A stretch of DNA of 64,000 nucleotides from PCRC01 sp040384665 (GCA_040384665.1 JAZKIY010000016.1:13541-77540), one strand, 5' to 3'; shown: positions 24,365 through 33,495, numbered from the stretch's first letter. Notes: generated by a model not told the origin, from the sequence alone. Translations and numbers: made by a program.

Positions 24365-25786
24365 ATGAGTGGCGAACAGATTCACCCCGTCATCCTCTGT
24401 GGTGGAAGCGGTACCCGTTTGTGGCCGCTGTCGCGCAAGACCTATCCGAAGCAGTTCATCCCCTTGCTGGGCGACAAGTCGCTGTTGCAGCTGACGATGG
24501 AACGTCTGGCGTCGCTGGGTTCGGTGTGGTGCATTGGCGCCGAAGACCACCGTTTTCTGGTGGACGACGCTGCCCGCGCCGCTGGCTTGTCGGTGCTGCA
24601 GATTCTGGAACCCAGTGCCCGCAACACGGCTGCTGCGATGGCGCTGGCCGCCTTGCAGGCCAGACCCGACGAACTGCTGCTGTTTTGTCCGGCAGACCAT
24701 TACATTCCCGACGTCGCCGCATTTGGCGACATGGTGCGCTCTGCCGTCCCTTCTGCCCACGCCGGCCACATTGTCACTTTTGGCGTGGTGCCCAACCACC
24801 CCAGCACGGCCTATGGCTACATCGAACAAGGGCATGCCTTGCCCGAGGGTGGTCTGTCGGTGGCGCAGTTTGTGGAGAAGCCAGACGCATTTCGTGCGTC
24901 TGAACTGCTCGCCACAGGCCGACACCTGTGGAATGCCGGTATTTTTCTCGTGCAAGCCGATGTGCTGGCCTCAGCCCTGGCGCGGCATGCCCCAGCGATC
25001 TGGCAAGCCTGTGTCGCGGCCATGGCTGCCAAGCGCGTTGAGGCCCATTTCGTTCGCCCTGAAGCGGTGGCATTCGAGACCAGCCCGTCTGACAGCATCG
25101 ACTATGCGGTGATGGAGAAACACGACCGGCTGGCGGTGTACCGCTTTGCTGGCGCCTGGAGCGATGTGGGCAGCTGGAATGCGGTGGCGCAACTCAGCCG
25201 CCAGCACGCCGATGGCAACCGCACGGCGGGCGCACCCGGCCATGCGCATTTCTTGCAGGCCGAAAACACCTTTGTGCACGTCAGCAACCGGCCGGTGGTG
25301 GCCCTCGGTACGCGCAACCTGTTGATCGTGGACACGCCCGACGCGTTGCTGGTAGCCGACGCCGACCATGCCGAAAAAGTCAAGCAGGCCGTGGCCATGC
25401 TGGAGGCGCAGGAGTCGCCGCAGGCCGGTGCACACCGCAAGGTCAATCGCCCGTGGGGCAGCTACGACAGCGTGGACCAAGGGCCAAGGCACCAGGTCAA
25501 GCGCATCACCGTTCGGCCGGGCGGCAAACTCAGCCTGCAGATGCACCACCACCGCGCCGAACATTGGATCGTGGTGCAAGGCACGGCCGTGGTCACGCGC
25601 GGCGACGAGCAGATCGTGCTGCACGAAAACCAGTCCACCTACATCCCGTTGGGCGTCAAACACCGGCTGGAAAACCCCGGCAAGACCGATCTGGAGATCA
25701 TCGAGGTGCAGTCCGGCAGCTACCTGGGTGAAGACGACATCGTGCGGTTTGAAGACACGTACGGGCGGGTGTCGAACGGCAATTGA
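24365..25786 (+). CDS. Mannose-1-phosphate guanylyltransferase / mannose-6-phosphate isomerase (type II, bifunctional)
   Basis: Makes GDP-mannose for polysaccharides. The N-terminal nucleotidyltransferase has the signature VILCGGSGTRLWPLSRKTYP with PKQF following, and FVEKPD. The C-terminal cupin, from about residue 355, starts RPWGSYDSVDQG and has QMHHHRAEHWIVVQGTA for the isomerase metal site. ATG 24365 gives 473 residues and homology begins there; an in-frame ATG 11 codons upstream is weaker. Known relatives are ManC, CpsB and AlgA. No other polysaccharide genes are near, so it may serve a distant locus. Confidence 0.92.
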   Translation: MSGEQIHPVILCGGSGTRLWPLSRKTYPKQFIPLLGDKSLLQLTMERLASLGSVWCIGAEDHRFLVDDAARAAGLSVLQILEPSARNTAAAMALAALQARPDELLLFCPADHYIPDVAAFGDMVRSAVPSAHAGHIVTFGVVPNHPSTAYGYIEQGHALPEGGLSVAQFVEKPDAFRASELLATGRHLWNAGIFLVQADVLASALARHAPAIWQACVAAMAAKRVEAHFVRPEAVAFETSPSDSIDYAVMEKHDRLAVYRFAGAWSDVGSWNAVAQLSRQHADGNRTAGAPGHAHFLQAENTFVHVSNRPVVALGTRNLLIVDTPDALLVADADHAEKVKQAVAMLEAQESPQAGAHRKVNRPWGSYDSVDQGPRHQVKRITVRPGGKLSLQMHHHRAEHWIVVQGTAVVTRGDEQIVLHENQSTYIPLGVKHRLENPGKTDLEIIEVQSGSYLGEDDIVRFEDTYGRVSNGN

Positions 25787-25823
25787 GGCCGTAACTTGAA
25801 GCGGCATCGGTCACAATGGTCCG

Positions 25824-26657
25824 ATGCAGTTCGTCAGTTACCAACCTGGCCACACCGCCGTGGTGCTGGACTCGCCGCACAGCGGCACCGATTACCCGAA
25901 AGACTTCGCCTTCAGCTGCGATCTGGCGTCGCTGCGGCGGGCGGAAGACACCCACGTCGAGCGGCTGTACAGCTTTGCGCCGGCGCTGGGCGTGGCCTGG
26001 GTTGAGGCGCATTTCCCGCGCAGCTACCTGGACACCAACCGCAACACCACCGAGATCGACGAGTCGCTACTGGACGGTCCCTGGCCGGGCGTGCTGGAGG
26101 GTGGTAGCAAGGTCAGGTTGGGCAAAGGGCTGGTCTGGCGATTGACCGACGACGGGCGGCCGATTTACCAGCGGCGGCTGACCGTGGCCGAGGTAGAGGC
26201 GCGCATCGCGCACTGCTGGCAGCCGTACCACGCGGCGGTGGCCAGCGCCATTGACGCGGCCCACCAGCGCCATGGCTACAGCCTGCACATCAACTGCCAT
26301 TCGATGCCGGCCGTGTCGTCCAGCCATGCCACCGAATTCCCGGGCCTGGTACACGCCGACTTTGTGGTCGGCAACCGCGACGGCACCACTGCCAGCAACG
26401 CGCTGATGGCCCTGGTGGCCGGCCATTTGGCGGGGTTCGGCTACGACGTGGCCTGCAACCACCCGTACAAGGGGGTGGAACTGGTGCGCCGCTATGGCCG
26501 CCCGGCCGAACACCGGCACAGCCTGCAACTGGAGATCAACCGCAAGCTCTACATGGACGAGGCCACGCTGGCCATCCACAGCGGCTTTGCGCCGCTGCAG
26601 GCGCACCTGGTGTCGCTGGTGCAGCGCTTGCTGGAAACCGACCCTAGAACACTCTAG
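25824..26657 (+). CDS. hutG: N-formylglutamate amidohydrolase family protein
   Basis: A 277-residue HutG-type metallohydrolase that would release glutamate and formate in histidine breakdown. VVLDSPHSGTDYP carries the conserved SPHSG metal motif, then HVERLYSFAPALG, FPRSYLDTNRNTTEID, and LHINCHSMPAVSS. The C-terminal part has NHPYKGVELVRRYG and LQLEINRKLYMDE. No other hut gene is present, so the physiological substrate may differ. Repeat copy G starts two bases after the stop. Confidence 0.88.
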   Translation: MQFVSYQPGHTAVVLDSPHSGTDYPKDFAFSCDLASLRRAEDTHVERLYSFAPALGVAWVEAHFPRSYLDTNRNTTEIDESLLDGPWPGVLEGGSKVRLGKGLVWRLTDDGRPIYQRRLTVAEVEARIAHCWQPYHAAVASAIDAAHQRHGYSLHINCHSMPAVSSSHATEFPGLVHADFVVGNRDGTTASNALMALVAGHLAGFGYDVACNHPYKGVELVRRYGRPAEHRHSLQLEINRKLYMDEATLAIHSGFAPLQAHLVSLVQRLLETDPRTL

Positions 26658-26659
26658 AT

Positions 26660-26726
26660 GCTCTGTTTTTGATAGCTGAATCGCGAGATTTGACTAGGGC
26701 TTGCAGTGCTTTTTGATCGAATTTGC
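26660..26726 (+). repeat. Dispersed 67-bp repeat, copy G (pyrD 3' end)
   Basis: Hairpin GCTCTGTTTTTGATAGC (26660-26676), nine bases, core AGATTTGACTAGGGCTTGC, tail GATCGAATTTG. It fills the gap between the amidohydrolase gene and pyrD. The CTA inside the core (26694-26696) is the pyrD stop on the minus strand, so the last ten or so PyrD codons are repeat sequence. Confidence 0.85.
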
Positions 26727-27740
26727 GGCCTGGGTGACCAAAGCGGGGCCCTGGTAGATCAAACCGGTGTAAATCTGCACCAGGTCGGCCCCGGCCTCGA
26801 TTTTGGACACCGCGTCCGCGGCCGACATCACACCGCCCACGCCAATGATGGGGAAGGCCGTGCCGAGTGCCGCGCGCAGTTGAGCGATGACCCGGTTGCT
26901 CATTGCCAGCACCGGTGCACCGCTCAGGCCGCCGGCCTCTTGCGCGTGTGCCTGGCCCTGCACCGCGTCGCGGCTGAGGGTGGTGTTGGTGGCCACCACG
27001 CCGTCCATGCCGTGGCGCTGCAGCGTGGCGGCGATCACCGCCACCTGGGCCTCGTCCAGGTCGGGCGCGATTTTCACAAACAGCGGCACGCGGCGCTGGT
27101 GCGCCTGGGCCAGGGTTTCGCGGCGCTCGGCCAATGCACCCAGCAGGCCGTCGAGCGCGGCGTCGCTCTGCAGCGCGCGCAGGTTCTTGGTGTTGGGGCT
27201 GGAGATGTTCACCGTCACGTAGTCGGCATGCGGGTAGACGCCTTCCAGGCAGGCCAGGTAGTCGTCGGTGGCTTTTTCAATGGGCGTGGCGGCGTTCTTG
27301 CCAATGTTCAGGCCCAGAATGCGCCCATGTTGGCGGAACGAGGCCTTCTGCACGTTGGCCACAAACGCGTCCAGCCCGCCGTTGTTGAAGCCCAGGCGGT
27401 TGATCAGGGCGTTGGCCTCGGGCAGGCGGAACATGCGTGGCTTGGGGTTGCCCGGCTGGGCCTTGGGCGTGACGGTGCCGACCTCCACGAACCCAAACCC
27501 CATCGCGCCCAGGCCGTCGATGCAGCGCGCGTTTTTGTCCAGCCCGGCCGCCAGGCCCACCCGGTTGGGAAAGCGCAACCCGGCCACGGTGACCGGGTCG
27601 TTCACAAAGCCGCTGCAGTAGGCCCATTGCAGCGGTGTGCCTTGCACACGGGCGAGGGTGGCCAGCGTCAGGTCGTGCGCGGCTTCGGGGTCGAGCCCGA
27701 ACAAAAAGGGGCGGGCGAGGGCGTAGGGCAGCAGGGGCAT
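26694..27740 (-). CDS. pyrD: Dihydroorotate dehydrogenase (quinone), class 2
   Basis: Membrane-associated flavoenzyme of pyrimidine synthesis, 348 residues. An N-terminal helix (ALARPFLFGLDPEAAHDLTL) marks class 2. Other motifs are GLAAGLDKNARCIDGLGAMG, FNNGGLDAF, and VNISSPNTKNLRALQ with the catalytic serine. FMN-binding segments GVGGVMSAADAVSKIEAGAD and LVQIYTGLIYQGP follow. ATG 27740 matches the family start; a GTG ten codons upstream is possible. The C-terminal residues NSIKKHCKP and the TAG stop come from repeat copy G. Confidence 0.95.
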   Translation of the reverse strand: MPLLPYALARPFLFGLDPEAAHDLTLATLARVQGTPLQWAYCSGFVNDPVTVAGLRFPNRVGLAAGLDKNARCIDGLGAMGFGFVEVGTVTPKAQPGNPKPRMFRLPEANALINRLGFNNGGLDAFVANVQKASFRQHGRILGLNIGKNAATPIEKATDDYLACLEGVYPHADYVTVNISSPNTKNLRALQSDAALDGLLGALAERRETLAQAHQRRVPLFVKIAPDLDEAQVAVIAATLQRHGMDGVVATNTTLSRDAVQGQAHAQEAGGLSGAPVLAMSNRVIAQLRAALGTAFPIIGVGGVMSAADAVSKIEAGADLVQIYTGLIYQGPALVTQAANSIKKHCKP

Positions 27741-27829
27741 GGGTGGGTGGCGTTGGATAATCCCGGCCACCGCCCGGAAAGAGTCCGGGCGGCGTCAGCC
27801 GGGCAGCCGGGTATTGTCGCAAAAGCACC

Positions 27830-28501
27830 ATGAACCAAGACGAACTGAAAACGCGGGTCGGCCAGGCCGCCCTCCATTACGTGCCCGAAGGCGAGATCAT
27901 TGGCGTGGGCACCGGCTCCACCGTCAACAAGTTCATCGACGCGCTGGCCAGCATGAAAGACCGCATCCGGGGCGCTGTCAGCAGCTCCCAGGCGTCCACC
28001 GCACGCTTGCAGGCGCTGGGCATCCCAGTGTTTGACTGCAACGAGGTCGGCGAACTGGCGGTCTACATCGACGGCGCGGACGAGATCGACCCGCACGGCC
28101 ACATGGTCAAGGGCGGCGGTGCCGCACTGACGCGCGAGAAGATCGTCGCCGCCCAGTCGCGGCAGTTTGTCTGCATTGCAGACGACAGCAAGCTGGTGCA
28201 GACGCTGGGCAAGTTCCCGTTGCCGGTGGAGGTCATTCCCATGGCCAGCGCGCGGGTGGTGCGCCAGTTTGCCGCGCTCGGCGGGCAAGGGCGGTTGCGG
28301 CTGGTGAACGGTGTGCCGCTGGTGACCGACAACGGCCAGCACATCCTGGACGTGACCGGCCTGCAGATCGCCGACCCGCTGGCCTTTGAGGACCTGGTCA
28401 ACCAGTGGCCCGGTGTGGTGGAGGTGGGAGTGTTTGCCCGCCAGAAGGCGGCGGTGTGCCTGCTGGGCACGGCCCAGGGGGTGCAGACGCTGGTCTACTG
28501 A
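27830..28501 (+). CDS. rpiA: Ribose-5-phosphate isomerase A
   Basis: Interconverts ribose 5-phosphate and ribulose 5-phosphate, 223 residues. The signatures are IGVGTGSTVNKFIDAL (phosphate loop), DGADEIDPHGHMVKGGGAALTREKI given here as DGADEID and GGGAALTREK with the catalytic Glu/Lys, and FPLPVEVIPMA. It is divergent from pyrD with a 90-bp gap that holds both promoters. Confidence 0.96.
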   Translation: MNQDELKTRVGQAALHYVPEGEIIGVGTGSTVNKFIDALASMKDRIRGAVSSSQASTARLQALGIPVFDCNEVGELAVYIDGADEIDPHGHMVKGGGAALTREKIVAAQSRQFVCIADDSKLVQTLGKFPLPVEVIPMASARVVRQFAALGGQGRLRLVNGVPLVTDNGQHILDVTGLQIADPLAFEDLVNQWPGVVEVGVFARQKAAVCLLGTAQGVQTLVY

Positions 28502-28523
28502 GCCCTGGCGGGTCCGTTCGGGC

Positions 28524-29054
28524 TCAGTGCAGCGTGGCGTCGTCCGGCGTGCTGGGCGCGATCTTGAAGAAGCCCGTGCCAGCGCTGCCACGGCCCACCT
28601 CCTGCTCGGTGGCCTCGCGGATGGCACGCACCTTCAGGTGGATGCGCAGCGCAATGCCCGCCAGCGGGTGGTTGCCGTCCAGCACCACGTGCTCGGGGTA
28701 GATGTCGGTCACCACGTACACCACGTTGCGTGGTGCGTCCGGGTTGCAACCGGCTGGCAGGCCCTCGAAGGTCATGCCTTCTTCCAGTTCCTTGGGGAAA
28801 CGCTCGCGCGCTTCCAGGAACACCAGGTTCTCGTCGTAGTCGCCAAACGCGTGTTCGGGCTCCAGGTGCAGGTCGATGGTGTCGCCCACGGTGTGGCCCT
28901 GCAGCGCCGCGTCAATGCGGTCCAGCAGGTCGTGCCCGCCAACGAAAAACTCCACCGGCTCGTCGAGCACGTCCAGGGTGTCGTCGAGGGTGTCTTTCAG
29001 CGTCCAGGTCAGGGCGACCACACATTGTTCGGTGATGGTGTCAAGCATTTCCAT
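28524..29054 (-). CDS. slyD: FKBP-type peptidyl-prolyl cis-trans isomerase, SlyD-like
   Basis: A 176-residue SlyD-type isomerase/chaperone with the FKBP core split by an insert-in-flap domain. It has VVALTWTLKDTLDDTLDV, EFFVGGHDLLDRIDAALQGH, then EPEHAFGDYDENLVF. The later NHPLAGIALRIHLKVRAIRE is the FKBP C-terminal strand. The His-rich metal tail of E. coli SlyD is missing. The start lies 14 bp from the divergent hydroxylase gene. Gap to rpiA (convergent) is 22 bp. Confidence 0.9.
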   Translation of the reverse strand: MEMLDTITEQCVVALTWTLKDTLDDTLDVLDEPVEFFVGGHDLLDRIDAALQGHTVGDTIDLHLEPEHAFGDYDENLVFLEARERFPKELEEGMTFEGLPAGCNPDAPRNVVYVVTDIYPEHVVLDGNHPLAGIALRIHLKVRAIREATEQEVGRGSAGTGFFKIAPSTPDDATLH

Positions 29055-29068
29055 ACGACAATTGTCCC

Positions 29069-30193
29069 ATGGACGTGAACACCCCTTTGCCGCTGCTGGG
29101 CGGCCTGACCGCACAGCAATTCATGCGGCGCCACTGGCAGAAAAAACCGCTGTTGATCCGCCAGGCCATTCCTGGCATGCGCCCGCTGCTGGACCGGCAG
29201 GCGCTGTTTGCGCTGGCTGCCAGCGACGACGTCGAGTCCCGCCTGGTGGTGCGCCAGGGCGAGCGCTGGCGCATGCGCCAGGGGCCGTTTGCACGCCGCG
29301 CCTTGCCGCCGCTGGCCCAGCCGGACTGGACGCTGCTGCTGCAGGGCATGGATTTGCACCACGACGGCCTGCACGACCTGCTGCAAGCCTTTCGTTTTGT
29401 GCCCGACGCCCGGCTGGACGACCTGATGGTCAGCTACGCCAGCGACGGCGGCGGGGTGGGCCCGCACTTTGACAGCTACGACGTGTTCCTGCTGCAGGCC
29501 GAAGGCCGCCGCCGATGGCGCATTGGCCGCCAGAAAGACCTGAGCCTGCGCGACGACGTGCCACTGAAAATCCTGGCCCATTTCGAGCCAGAGCAAGAGT
29601 TCGTGCTGGAGCCCGGTGACATGCTCTACCTGCCGCCGCGCTACGCCCACGACGGCGACGCGCAAGGCGCCTGCATGACCTACTCCATCGGCTTTCGTGC
29701 ACCGTCCAAAGGCGAGATCGCCCGCGAACTGCTGCTGCGGTTGGCCGACGACGCCGACGACGCCACCCTCTACCGCGACCGCGACCAGCCCGCTGTGACC
29801 GACAGCGCCCGTTTGCCAGAGGGGTTGGAGGCGTTTGCCAAAGACGCCTTGCACGCCTTGCTCCAGGATGGCGAGGCCTTGCGCCGGTCGCTGGGCGAGT
29901 GGGCCACCGAGCCCAAACCCAGTGTGTGGTTTGACACTGCAGGCGACGGCGCCGCCCCCGACCTGTCCACCGGCATCCGGCTCGACCGCCGCACACGCAT
30001 GCAGTACGACGCGCAGCATGTGTTCATCAACGGTGAGAGCTTCCGGGCCGGTGGCCGCGACGCGCGCCTGATGCAGCAGTTGGCCCAGACGCGCCAACTC
30101 ACAGCGGCCGATGCCCAACGCTTGAGCACCGATGCGGCCGAACTCGTCGCCACGTGGCAGCAATCGGGCTGGTTACATGCCCAAGCCCTGTGA
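29069..30193 (+). CDS. roxA: JmjC/cupin 2-oxoglutarate oxygenase (ribosomal protein L16 arginine hydroxylase, YcfD/RoxA type)
   Basis: A 374-residue Fe(II) oxygenase that in E. coli hydroxylates an arginine of ribosomal protein L16. It begins with LGGLTAQQFMRRHWQKKPLLIRQAIPG, split here into the HWQKKPLLIR motif typical of the family. The iron triad is in GPHFDSYDVFLLQ (HxD) and PPRYAHDGDA (His). The long helical C-terminal half is the dimerisation and winged-helix part. It shares a very short divergent promoter region with slyD. Confidence 0.9.
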   Translation: MDVNTPLPLLGGLTAQQFMRRHWQKKPLLIRQAIPGMRPLLDRQALFALAASDDVESRLVVRQGERWRMRQGPFARRALPPLAQPDWTLLLQGMDLHHDGLHDLLQAFRFVPDARLDDLMVSYASDGGGVGPHFDSYDVFLLQAEGRRRWRIGRQKDLSLRDDVPLKILAHFEPEQEFVLEPGDMLYLPPRYAHDGDAQGACMTYSIGFRAPSKGEIARELLLRLADDADDATLYRDRDQPAVTDSARLPEGLEAFAKDALHALLQDGEALRRSLGEWATEPKPSVWFDTAGDGAAPDLSTGIRLDRRTRMQYDAQHVFINGESFRAGGRDARLMQQLAQTRQLTAADAQRLSTDAAELVATWQQSGWLHAQAL

Positions 30194-30257
30194 ACGTGAA
30201 ATTACAGGTCCTGAACACTGGCAATCCGTGTTTCCCCGCGAATGCGGTGCGCATCGG

Positions 30258-30263
30258 TATAAT
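30258..30263 (+). promoter_or_regulatory. -10 element for the small lipoprotein gene
   Basis: Perfect TATAAT in CGGTATAATTTGG, 98 bp before the lipoprotein ATG. No good -35 at 16-18 bp. It implies a leader of about 90 nt. Confidence 0.4.
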
Positions 30264-30360
30264 TTGGCGGTTGAGTTAAAGAGTCTGGGTGCTTTTTTAC
30301 TCACGACTCCGCCAGTCTGTTGGCATTTCCCGGGTTTTTCTTCCATTAAAGGACTTTCAA

Positions 30361-30567
30361 ATGAACAAATTGCTCGTTTTGGCTACGCTGGTTGCTGCTG
30401 TTTCCCTCGCCGCTTGCGGCAAGAAAGAAGAGCCGGCTCCTGCGCCAGCACCAGCACCCGTGGCAGCACCCGCTCCCGCGCCAGCACCTGAAGCAGCCGC
30501 TTCCGCAGCTTCGGCCGCCGATGCCGCAGCTTCTGCCACCGCAGCACCTGCTTCTGCCGCCAAGTAA
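30361..30567 (+). CDS. Small Ala/Pro-rich lipoprotein
   Basis: A 68-residue protein: signal peptide MNKLLVLATLVAAVSLAACG with lipobox SLAAC, then a KKEE patch and low-complexity PAPAPAP and AASAAS repeats to the end. The ATG is preceded by AAAGGA at good spacing; the frame upstream is leader sequence. Small lipoproteins of this look are common in the Comamonadaceae, with no known function. It has its own promoter-like -10 and a strong terminator. Confidence 0.8.
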   Translation: MNKLLVLATLVAAVSLAACGKKEEPAPAPAPAPVAAPAPAPAPEAAASAASAADAAASATAAPASAAK

Positions 30568-30580
30568 TTTCTTGCGCTGG

Positions 30581-30610
30581 AAAAAAGCCGGCCCTCGGGC
30601 CGGCTTTTTT
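30581..30610 (+). terminator. Rho-independent terminator of the lipoprotein gene
   Basis: AAAAAAGCCGGCC pairs with GGCCGGCTTTTTT around a CTCG loop. The T-runs on both strands make it bidirectional, so it also ends the minus-strand MBL-bamC-dapA transcript finishing at 30625. Confidence 0.92.
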
Positions 30611-30624
30611 GTGGGCGAATGGTT

Positions 30625-31404
30625 TCAGGGCAACACTGTGATCCAACCTGTGCCGCTGGCGGCATCGGCCAATGTGATGGTGCAGGGCGCGCTGTCCAAG
30701 GCGTCAACCAGGGCCTGCTGCACCAGCTCTGGTGTGTTGTTCTGCAAACTCAAATGGGCGGCCACCACCTGGCGCAGCGGGCCAGTGCGGAGTGTTTTCA
30801 GCAGGTGGGCGGCTTCTTCGTTCGCCAGGTGCCCAAGCCGGCCGGTGATGCGCTGCTTCAGGAACGGTGGGTAGGCGGACTGGGCCACCAGCGCCGGGTC
30901 GTGGTTGCATTCCAGCAGCAGCGCGTGGCAGGCCTGCAGGTGCTGGGTGACGTGGGCGGTGATGTGGCCCAGGTCGGTCAATACACCGAAGGTGAACTGG
31001 CCGTCGGTGCAGGTGAGCTGGAGCGGCTCGCGCGCGTCGTGTGGCACGGTGAAGGGCATGACCTGCAGGTCGCCCACCGCCAGCGGTTCGCCGTCGCGGG
31101 CGAGGCAGAGCCAGGGGTCGATCTCGGTGTGGTTCAGCGCGCTGCGGGTGCCCTGGCTCATCCACACGGGCAACTGCTCGCGAACGGCCAGCTGGCGCAC
31201 ACAACCGATGTGGTCGGCATGCTCGTGGGTGATGAAGACGGCGTCGAGGTCGGCGGTGCACAGGCCGGCCAGCGCCAGCCGCTGGTCGAGCTGGCGGATG
31301 CCGAAGCCGCAGTCCACCAGCAGGCGGCTGGTGCGACCGCCGGTGGTGGACTCGATGACGGTGGCGTTGCCCGTGCTGCCGCTGCCCAGGCTTTTGAAGC
31401 GCAT
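30625..31404 (-). CDS. MBL-fold metallohydrolase (YycJ-like)
   Basis: A 259-residue metallo-beta-lactamase-fold protein starting MRFKSLGSGSTGNATVIE, which is characteristic of the YycJ group. The zinc motif is FITHEHADHIGC, followed by later ligands in FTVPHDAREP, GVLTDLGHIT and LLECNHDP. Related proteins are exonucleases or phosphodiesterases, so the substrate is not predictable. It is 37 bp downstream of bamC and in the same operon as dapA. Confidence 0.85.
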   Translation of the reverse strand: MRFKSLGSGSTGNATVIESTTGGRTSRLLVDCGFGIRQLDQRLALAGLCTADLDAVFITHEHADHIGCVRQLAVREQLPVWMSQGTRSALNHTEIDPWLCLARDGEPLAVGDLQVMPFTVPHDAREPLQLTCTDGQFTFGVLTDLGHITAHVTQHLQACHALLLECNHDPALVAQSAYPPFLKQRITGRLGHLANEEAAHLLKTLRTGPLRQVVAAHLSLQNNTPELVQQALVDALDSAPCTITLADAASGTGWITVLP

Positions 31405-31441
31405 CAGGTGGCGCCGGTGCCGTGGGGCGGCACCGGGGTGC

Positions 31442-32527
31442 TTACTTCAGGTCGTCGGCAATGACCTGCACGATGCGCTGGGCATTGGCCGAGGTCTCGG
31501 CCGCGCCGGTGGTGTTGAGCACCGACACGGTGGTCGCTTCGCCCTGGCTGCTGACCTTGATGCGGTACTTGAGTGGGGCTGCCCCGGACGACGAACTGCT
31601 GAACAACTTGCTGAAGAAGCCGCTTTCCTTCTTGTTGGCGGTGGGCTCGACATAGCGCACAAAGTAGGTGCCTTGCGAACGGTCGCGGTCTTCGACGGTG
31701 AAGCCGGTGCGGTCCAGCGCCAGGCCGACACGGCGCCAGGCGCGGTCAAAGCCCTCGTCGATCTGCAGTTGCGGCTGGTTGTTGGTGTTGACGATCCGCG
31801 TGCCGGCGCGCGCGGCACCGGCGGTGGCCAACGTGCGCGACTGCTCTTGCGTCACGCCGAGCTTGACCATCAGGCGGCGCAGGAATTCGGTTTCCAGTTC
31901 CGGGTCGGCCGGGCGTGGCTGCCAGATGGTTTCGGTTTTCTGGGCGCCGTCGCGGTAGACCTCGACAAAACCACGGTGGCTGATGTAAATCTCGGTGTTG
32001 CCGGTGGGGGTGCGCTCGATGCGGGTGCGGAACTTGTCGCGCTCGCCGCTGGAGTAGACGTTTTCGAACACCTTGCCGATGGTGCTGCGGATGAAATCTT
32101 GCGGGATCTTGGCGCGGTTCTCGGCAAAGTCGGTTTCCATGATGCCGAGGTTCTGCTGGTCCAGCGTCAGCAGGAAACCGCTTTCCTGCCAGAAGTCGCG
32201 CACTGGGCTCCAGAGCTGTTCGGCCGGGCGGTTGACCACCAGCCAGCGCTGGTTGCCGGCGCGTTCGATGCGCACGTCGCCCACCGCAATGGCCGCCGTG
32301 GGCACCGAGGTGTTGGTTTGTCCGGCCTGGAAGCCGGTGGCGGTGACCACGCTGCCGGGCACCAGGTAGCGGGAGTCGCGCGAGAGTTGGGACAGGTCGG
32401 GCGGCACGTCGAGCGACGGGGCCTTGCCCGCGCTCTTGTAGTCAATCTTGTCGCCTTCCAGCACGCTGCAGGCGGTGAGTGCGAGCAGCAGCAGGCTCAG
32501 GCCGCCGATTTTGGTCAGTTGGTTCAC
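31442..32527 (-). CDS. bamC: Outer membrane assembly lipoprotein BamC
   Basis: A 361-residue BAM-complex lipoprotein. The signal peptide is KIGGLSLLLLALTACS with lipobox LTAC. The unstructured N-terminus DYKSAGKAPSLDVPPDLSQ, which binds BamD, is well conserved. Two helix-grip domains follow, seen from LVVNRPAEQLWSPVRDFW and TYFVRYVEP. The start is GTG 32527, preceded by GAGGA; no ATG is suitably placed. It is 17 bp after dapA, the conserved dapA-bamC arrangement. Confidence 0.92.
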   Translation of the reverse strand: MNQLTKIGGLSLLLLALTACSVLEGDKIDYKSAGKAPSLDVPPDLSQLSRDSRYLVPGSVVTATGFQAGQTNTSVPTAAIAVGDVRIERAGNQRWLVVNRPAEQLWSPVRDFWQESGFLLTLDQQNLGIMETDFAENRAKIPQDFIRSTIGKVFENVYSSGERDKFRTRIERTPTGNTEIYISHRGFVEVYRDGAQKTETIWQPRPADPELETEFLRRLMVKLGVTQEQSRTLATAGAARAGTRIVNTNNQPQLQIDEGFDRAWRRVGLALDRTGFTVEDRDRSQGTYFVRYVEPTANKKESGFFSKLFSSSSSGAAPLKYRIKVSSQGEATTVSVLNTTGAAETSANAQRIVQVIADDLK

Positions 32528-32544
32528 TTGGGTGTCCTCGGTTC

Positions 32545-33426
32545 TCAAATCAGACCGCACTGGCTGAGCGCGGCTTCCACCACCGGCTGGCTGGCTGGGG
32601 TCAAAGGGGTCATGGGCAGGCGCAGGGTGCCGCCGCAGCGGCCCATGCGGGCCAGCGCCCATTTCACGGGAATCGGGTTGGCTTCCACAAACAGATGCCG
32701 GTGCAGCGGCATGAGTTCCATCTGCAGGGCCATGGCCTCGCGCACGTTGCCGGCAATGGCGGCCATGCACAGCTGGTGCATTTTCTTAGGCGCCACGTTG
32801 GCGGTGACGCTGATGTTGCCCTGGCCACCGCAGAGCATCAGCGCCACGGCGGTGGGGTCGTCACCCGAGTAGATGGCAAAGCCTTTGGGCGCTTCGCGGA
32901 TCAGCCACTGGGCGCGTTCGATGTTGCCGGTGGCTTCCTTGATGCCAATGATGCCGGGCACCTGGGCCAGGCGCATCACCGTGTCTTGCAGCATGTCGGC
33001 CACGGTGCGACCGGGCACGTTGTACAGCACCGTGGGCAGGTCCACCGCTTCGGCAATCGCCTTGAAGTGCAGGTACTGGCCTTCTTGTGTGGGCTTGTTG
33101 TAGTAGGGCACGACCTGCAGCTGGCAGTCGGCGCCGACCTTCTTGGCAAAGCGCGCCAGCTCAATGGCCTCGGTGGTGGAGTTGGCCCCGCAGCCGGCCA
33201 TGATGGGCACGCGCTTGGCGGCCTGCTCAACCGAGACGCGGATGATCTCGCAATGCTCTTCCACATTGACTGTGGGCGACTCGCCGGTGGTGCCGACCAC
33301 GCCAATGCAGTCGGTGCCTTCGGCGATGTGCCAGTCGATCAGACTGCGCAGTGTGGGGTAGTCCACGCTGCCGTCTTCATGCAGGGGGGTGACGAGCGCA
33401 ACAATGCTGCCGGTGATGGGTGTCAT
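32545..33426 (-). CDS. dapA: 4-hydroxy-tetrahydrodipicolinate synthase
   Basis: First committed enzyme of lysine/diaminopimelate synthesis, 293 residues. It shows GSIVALVTPLHEDGSVDYPT, VVGTTGESPTVNVEEH (pyruvate site), VPYYNKPTQEG with the catalytic Tyr, YNVPGRTVADM, and the Schiff-base lysine in GIIGIKEATGNIER. ATG 33426 begins MTPITGS; upstream in-frame codons are not conserved. First gene of dapA-bamC-MBL. Confidence 0.97.
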   Translation of the reverse strand: MTPITGSIVALVTPLHEDGSVDYPTLRSLIDWHIAEGTDCIGVVGTTGESPTVNVEEHCEIIRVSVEQAAKRVPIMAGCGANSTTEAIELARFAKKVGADCQLQVVPYYNKPTQEGQYLHFKAIAEAVDLPTVLYNVPGRTVADMLQDTVMRLAQVPGIIGIKEATGNIERAQWLIREAPKGFAIYSGDDPTAVALMLCGGQGNISVTANVAPKKMHQLCMAAIAGNVREAMALQMELMPLHRHLFVEANPIPVKWALARMGRCGGTLRLPMTPLTPASQPVVEAALSQCGLI

Positions 33427-33495
33427 GTCCACGATGGGTTGCTGGGTCGATGGGGGCCCCAGGAAACACACCTTGGGGCCGACTCGGCATTCTAC

